Assembly: GCF_003369915.1 (NCBI RefSeq)
Contig: NC_046675.1
Span: 23,808,001 to 23,872,000 of the forward strand
Origin: Drosophila miranda
Taxonomy: Eukaryota; Arthropoda; Insecta; Diptera; Drosophilidae
Length of the DNA stretch: 64,000 bases
Reading direction: 5' to 3'
Of this stretch, positions 57,791 to 64,000 are shown in pieces (within the stretch, counting starts at the first letter, position 1; each line of letters starts with the position of its first letter). A program made the position numbers and the translations under genes. The notes beneath the pieces are model-generated. The model saw only the letters and a list, made by a program, of their open reading frames with translations. It did no database searches and was not told the DNA's origin.

Positions 57791-60700
57791 AAGTTAAAAA
57801 AAATGATTAGTCTTTTAGAAAACGGAGTATTCTTTTTTAAGTATTATGATAATTTGTTTGAAGGTCGAAGCATAATTTTTCCCCATCGGAGCATTTTTTA
57901 TGAGTAGTAGTACTATTTTTAGGAGTAGGTAGAAATATTTCATTCGTTATTTTTGGGAGAAGGTATCTCCAGCCATTTGATTGTGAAAAATAATCTTTCA
58001 TTTTGTTCTTTTCTATCCACATTTGATCTTTTATCATTGTTCTCGTTTCATCTTAAGTTGATCTTCAGTTGTGATTGTTTTCTAATTAATTTTCGAATGA
58101 ATTTTCTATTTTCTATTCCAAGCGGACCTTCCTTCTAGCTCCTAACGTCTTTATATCTCCAAAGACTTAAGTTTAAAAAATATTCTTATGGGTTATATGG
58201 AATCGACTCAGTTAAAATATGAAATTACATGAAAATAATAATGTATTTAATGATTCAAGGGGGTTTTAATGTTTATTAATGTCATTTCCCCTGTAGTTTC
58301 TGTTCGGCCACAACTGTCTTTATAGTTTCATAACGCACTGTATGTCTGTGTAAATCAAATGCATTAAACAAAACGCAGGCAGGCAGGCAGGCAGGCAGTT
58401 GGGCTGTTAGGCAGTTACGTCTATTAACCGGTTAATTGCTTCCTGGCCTAATTAGGGAGCACCAGCATCGTTTTAGCCACAACAACAATCTCTTGGAAAA
58501 AGCTCAGCAACATATGCAAAATCCACACAACAACAACAAAACAAAGCGTTGTCTTAGCCACGTTAACATCCCAGTAACTGTTTCTGCGTGTCTCTGTGCC
58601 TCTCTTTGTGCCTCTTGTTGCAATTATATTTTGTCCCCTTCTGCTGTCTCTTCCCCCCCCATTAGTGTGGCCAGATTGCACTAGAAGTGCAGCCACACCA
58701 ATCGCCTTTGTGTGTGTGTGTGCCTCTCTTTCTTCTCCCAAAAATTTCACACTTTGTTTTTTAATTAAACGGAAAATTCAGAGATTTCTCTTTTTTTGTT
58801 TTATCTTTTTATTTGTTTTTTGTTTTTGCTTTGGAATAATCATAAAATCTATATTACTGCACACTTTTTTTTTTTGGTTTTTTATTTGATTGTTTGTTTT
58901 GTTTTGTGGCCAAAAGTTGCGTAAGCGATTTATGCCAAGAGAAAGCCAAATTTATGGCCAAAACGGCGGCTTGGAAGAGAGGCTTTGGGAGTGGAGTGGA
59001 GGCTTAATTATGTCATGAAACGTCGAGGGAAATTCGTTGGTATTTGATGCACCATTTATGTTGAGAGTAAAGGGTTAAGGGAAAGGAATAAATGGCAAAT
59101 TATAGAACTTTTAGGGCAGTTTAAAAGAAGATTTTGTGGGGCTTATTAGGGGATAAAAGTAAAAGATGGAAATATGAAATATATCATATTTTTTGATGGA
59201 AATTATAGTGCTGAAAATATATCACTGTTTGAAGGGGGATAAATACGAAAAGGCATTTAAATATTTATATTCTTTTATGGAAATTATAGAACTTTTCTTT
59301 CTTTTTGGAGGAGAATTGAATAGGGTTTGTAAGCCTGTTAAATCTTTGGTAGAAATCATGGATCCACATTATTCCCTGGAAGTCGAATAAATTACAGGGT
59401 TTTTGGGAAAATAATAAAACAACAAAAAATTGGAAAATATTTATGTTCTTTCGTGGAAATCCTAGAAGTTATATTACGGAAATCTTAGATACATTTTGAG
59501 AAGGAATTGTCTTTTGGTGAATAAAAGTAAGTGATTGAAAATTGCATATACTTTGGAGAAAATTATACATCTTTAGGACTATTTTTGGATATATTTTTCC
59601 AGAAGCATTATATAGCAAAATATTTAAATATTTTTCATCGTGCTTTTGCTTACAAATCAATGAAATCTCCTCCTGTCCTTCCCTTTCCTTTCCTTAAACA
59701 ATCCATGTATCTATCGCATACGGCTAAACGATCCATGTAACCATCGCTCAGGGCTAAATGCTTCGATCACGATGGTTTAAACCAACAAAAATCACAGCAG
59801 CAGAAGAGGAGATTAAGGAGTCGTAAAAACTTTCATAGACTGTTGGGGAAGTAAACACTTTATTTAATACGAATTTTATGAGATGATCACGGAAAAGAGC
59901 TTAAAATAAACCCAGAAAGAGAGAGAGAGAGAGAGGTAAGAAGAAGATAGAAAGATACATATATCTCTCGAATCTGAGTCTTAGCCTTCGCGTTCGTTCT
60001 TTGCCTCAATCGGAATATATTGAATCATAATTATGCATGCCTGAGCATCCCATGCCCCATACCCCATGCCACATGCCCCAATGCCGCACCCCACACACGA
60101 CGATGATCCGTGCATACTTGATTAGCTAATTTCCCCATAAATCTTGGGGAGCAGAAGAACCTCCGAACCCCCGAACCCCAACCCCTGATGTCTGCTGCTG
60201 CTGCTGCTCCCTGGTACTCTCTGGGTGTGTCTTTTGGTGTGTAGACTGTGAGAATGTGCCATAGACAGCAGCAGCAAACTACTGCCGACCTGAAGATACC
60301 TGGTATTTGAACAGAATGTGTAGTTCTCTGAAATCTCTGAATACCTCTGAAAATAAAGAAATAAGAACTCCCCTTTAGCCTCCCCTCAAACTCTCAAACA
60401 TCCAATAGTCTATGAATTATATTGCATTTTTGTAGAAACATTTTTATAAAAAATACCATTTATATGCTTTTATTTTTTGTTGGATTTAAAAAACAGAGAT
60501 CTAAAAATTACTGAAAATTTTAAAGTATATTTTCTATGAGTGTAAGACATTTCCCTTCGCCTCCCTTCCATTATATTAAAAACCAAACACATAAATATTT
60601 ATCCCTTCAAATCATTTATTTTTTTGATGGATTTTTTATAAAGGCATAATTTTTTCCCAATATTAAATCAAAAAGATACCATTTTTTTTTTTGTATTGCA

Positions 60701-63700
60701 AGATTAAAGTTTTTTAAATTTAATTTTTTTATTTTTTTTTTTTTAAATACCAAAAAACACCAAACTCTATTAAAAAATTATTAAAAATTTTAAACCTATT
60801 AAAAAATTAAAAAACTACAACTTTTTTTAAGTATTTAACAAAATAATTATGTGTGTAATATATTTTTAAATAATAAAAAAGAAAAATAACGTAAAGCTCT
60901 GAAATGTAAAAATTAAAATTATATATTTTTTTATGCTGTTATAATATCCCTTTCCACATAGAAACCTCTAAATATTAAATAGTATTTTAAAAAATCACAA
61001 TTATTATTATTATTAAAAAATTCATAGGAAATATGTTTGTTTGGGGAGACCTTCCTTCTGAAAATAATGACCCACCCAGCCCTGACCTACATTTGGCCAA
61101 AATTCAAGTACCCTCCGCTGCTCGCGCGTACAGGGTATTCGGGTAAAAATAACTACTCATACCAATACCAATACGATTATATTCATGAATATTAAACAAT
61201 GAATAACTTAATTATGCGCGCATGCAAAAATGCACAAATATGGCCGAGAGAGGAGGGGTCCAGACCCGCCGCCCCCCTCTTCCCCAAAGAAATGCCATTT
61301 GCATGCATTACTCAGACGATCCATAGGTTTTTCTTTATTTTATTTTCTTTGTTTTCTGTTTTATTGGTGGGAGAGGTTTTGGGTTGCGTGCTAATTGCGG
61401 GCTGTATAAATATTTGCCAAAGATATTTCTATCCCAAGAGACAGAAAACAGAAAACATAAATTGTAAAGAAACAGAAGCGAAGAAAAGCAGAAACAGAAA
61501 CATACCTACCGTAAACGGAAACTATTTATCAACTTTCACTTGTTAGAGGTTTTTCTACCGATCCCGCCTCGCGCTCCCCTGGTATCTCTGGTATCTCGTA
61601 TCTATTGATGATATTGCCTACAAAATTGTCGTGTTTGTTGTATCTATTAGCTCTGGAATTGTGGTATTCTGTTAATTAACGAGATGTGGTATGTGCCATT
61701 TTGTCCCACGCTTTTCTGCCCCGCCTGGCCCCCTGAATGGCTTCTACTTTTATCGGGCAACAGGTTATTGACTGATTATACATATTTATGGCTTTATCTG
61801 GCCATTGCCTTATCTGTATCTGTATCTGTAGCTGTATCTTTATCTTGATTTCTTATTTATATTTGATTTTCACTTTTAATTTGTCATTTGTATGCCCACA
61901 GCTTTGGTCTCTGAGTCTTTGTTTTGCCGGGTTTTCTTATTCGATCTTTAGGGAATACTTGATCTAATCTTTACCTTTCTTTTGTGTGTGGTCGATGATT
62001 TTTGGGAATTTATTATGGGAACTTTTCATAGGAGACCCTGGAGGACGTGGAATTCTAGAGCTTTGGGGAATCTGCTAATGGAAACGGTCTTCGGTTGGAG
62101 AGCTCCCATAACTATCTCTATTTTTAAGACCCTGAAAACTTATGATATTCCATTGAAGGACATATCTGTACTGCTGTACAGCCAGAGGCTAAGCCACTCT
62201 GTGAAAATATGGTAGAATTAGGAGTAGTAATAGTAGAAAGCCTTCCTCTTGTAGTGATCTTACCTCTGAAAACTCTTTCAAAACTCGGTGAGTTTTAGCC
62301 GGATATACCATTAGAGTATGGCTATAATTTCCCTTCAAATTTGACTAGAAATAATTCCATAATTTAATTTCACAACATCCCAGAGATTAGTCACAGTTCC
62401 CTCATCAGCGAACTTCTGATTCCATCCGGAACTTCCTCTGCTTTGAATTTGTTTCTTCTGTTTTTTTTTTTATTTCACATACATTGTACATCGTGGATCG
62501 TACAACGCGCTGACTCAGCTGGTCCCCCACTCTGTACTCTTCACTTCCAGCCACCCACCTGCCTGCTGCCCTGTCCTATTCAGGGCTCATTAAAAATTAC
62601 TCTCTCAACCCAATTCCAGTAACCAATTAAGCGTGCCCGCCCGGCAGTTCGAAAAGGCAGCGCCACAACAGAAAGAAACAGAAACACGGCAACAATGACA
62701 ACAAACTTGACTCACTGTGCTCCCAGTGAACATACTCGTACGTACAGGTACAGTGGTCTCTGTGCTTTGAGAACCAGGAACTAAAAGTAGCCGAAATTGT
62801 TGGAAAAAACAAGCTTTTAGTCGATTTTCATAGAAATATCCAAACAAAGTAAATGGTTTAAAGATCTGTAAAACGATTTTCATCGAAAAATCCAAAAGAA
62901 AAGCTTGAAGATTTGTAAATATTAAAATTTGTAAGGGAAAAACATGAATTTTAATAGGTATTTTATATGGCTTTTTCCCTTTTTATTTTTTATCGTTTAG
63001 ATATTTGTTGTTCAAATTTGGGCAGTAAATCTTAAAAATGGAAATTATAGTTCCAGTTATTAAATAATTTGATTAAAAATCCATTAAAAAAAGCTTAAAT
63101 TTGTACATTTATTTTTGTATAGAAATAAGTACAATTTTTAAATTAACCAAAAATTATATGGTGGTACAATTTATTGAGGAAAAAACTTCGTTTTTTTTTT
63201 CACAAAAATATATTAGAGATTTTTTTAGAGACGAATCTCTAGGATTATAGAATATTCATGATAATAATTTTTTTATTTTTGGCTTATAATTTAAACAAAA
63301 GTGTTATCCTCACAGAGACACCACTGTACATGTACTCGAATGTACCAATGTGTGTAGATATATATTTCCCACTCCGTTATTGTCTGTGGGACCGAAATTT
63401 CTTTGAGCTCTTCCTCTTGTCCGTCCATCCCTCTTCCCCTGCCCGTTCGCCTCGCTTAACGCCTATCCGTTGGGCGGTCAAGCAAATAATACCCGCAACA
63501 ACAACAACAACAACAAAAACAACAAACAGCAAAAAAGAGTCAACAACCACAGTGGTATGCCGGTGCCTTTTGCCGGTTTATTGTTTTTGGTTTTTGGTTT
63601 TCGTTTTGCCTCAAAGGGAAAATTGTTTTCATATTTATTTTGCGAGCAGCAACAACAACAGCAACGCCAACAACAGTTACAGTGACTAAACACAAGAGAA

Positions 63701-64000
63701 AAAAAAAAATGCAAAAAATATAACAAGAGCGAAATATCAAAGCACTTTTCATCCGAAGCGCTGAGAAATGTCGCCAGAAATAAAATACTGTAAAATCGGA
63801 TTATGGCAGAAAAGAAAAAGAAGCAAAGACAACAAAGAAGAGTGAAGTGGCGGGGAGGAGTTCAGTGAGGGAGGGGGAAAGGGTACTACAGGTGTAAGGT
63901 GTGGTAATGAATCACAAAGAAGAAATCACAGATCTATGGATTGGCCAACACGAAGTCCCCTTTGGAAGACTTTTATAGGTCATCTAGGGCGTCGGTATGT
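57791..64000. other. Noncoding AT-rich region to window end
   Basis: No supported gene. It contains GCAG repeats, degenerate repeats at 59100-59650, GA runs (59910-59935), poly-T/poly-A rich sequence at 60650-60900 and CAACAA runs (63497-63525, 63640-63675). The last 500 bp, with CAACAA runs and GA-rich sequence, could be a 5' UTR or promoter, but this is not demonstrable. Confidence 0.5.
58375..58398. repeat. GCAG microsatellite
   Basis: Six tandem GCAG units. Confidence 0.85.

Overview
The window is nuclear DNA of a fly of the genus Drosophila. Short spliced genes are packed in the left and centre, with GT-AG introns of 54-66 bp beside introns of several kb. The proteins are clear fly or animal orthologues, and the promoter motifs (Ohler motif 1, motif 6, DRE) are typical of Drosophila housekeeping genes. 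I could not fix the species; it is not a sequence I recognise as D. melanogaster. There are no prokaryotic genes, no CRISPR array and no intact transposon ORF.

Layout: 1-3.1 kb is AT-rich noncoding DNA. At 3.1-11.5 kb (minus) lies the HIF prolyl hydroxylase gene (Hph/fatiga), rebuilt from six exons, with a Tim17 import-channel gene (probably Tim17b1) nested on the opposite strand in its 5.5 kb first intron. At 12.6-13.5 kb (plus) is the enolase-phosphatase E1 of methionine salvage. It converges on a three-exon minus-strand gene at 13.6-15.4 kb whose ends resemble FAM161 centrosomal/ciliary proteins. From 16.9 to 32.4 kb (plus) is a cathepsin F-type gene with two cystatin-like domains and large introns. 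It can also end in an alternative exon that would give a cystatin-only secreted protein. A small unidentified ORF (30.25-30.5 kb) and a decayed pseudogene (19.2-19.7 kb) lie in its introns. Next come the MORN-repeat gene rtp (33.6-34.3 kb, plus), Mms19 (34.4-37.6 kb, minus; two introns appear to use GC donors), katanin p60 (39.3-41.8 kb, plus), Vps37B (42.9-43.6 kb, minus) and Rgp1 (43.9-45.4 kb, minus). From 46 kb to the end I see no coding exon. It begins with a likely 5' UTR exon and continues as about 18 kb of AT-rich, microsatellite-rich DNA, probably a long first intron or intergenic.

Most genes are unrelated housekeeping functions (hypoxia sensing, mitochondrial import, methionine salvage, lysosomal proteolysis, Fe-S protein assembly, microtubule severing, ESCRT-I, Golgi Rab6 activation) and share promoters or 3' ends rather than a pathway. 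The most unusual signal is a dispersed element of about 250 bp, present five times. Every copy lies just upstream of a gene and points towards it, carrying motif 6 boxes and usually a motif 1 box at its gene-proximal end. It looks like a mobile or duplicated ready-made core promoter.
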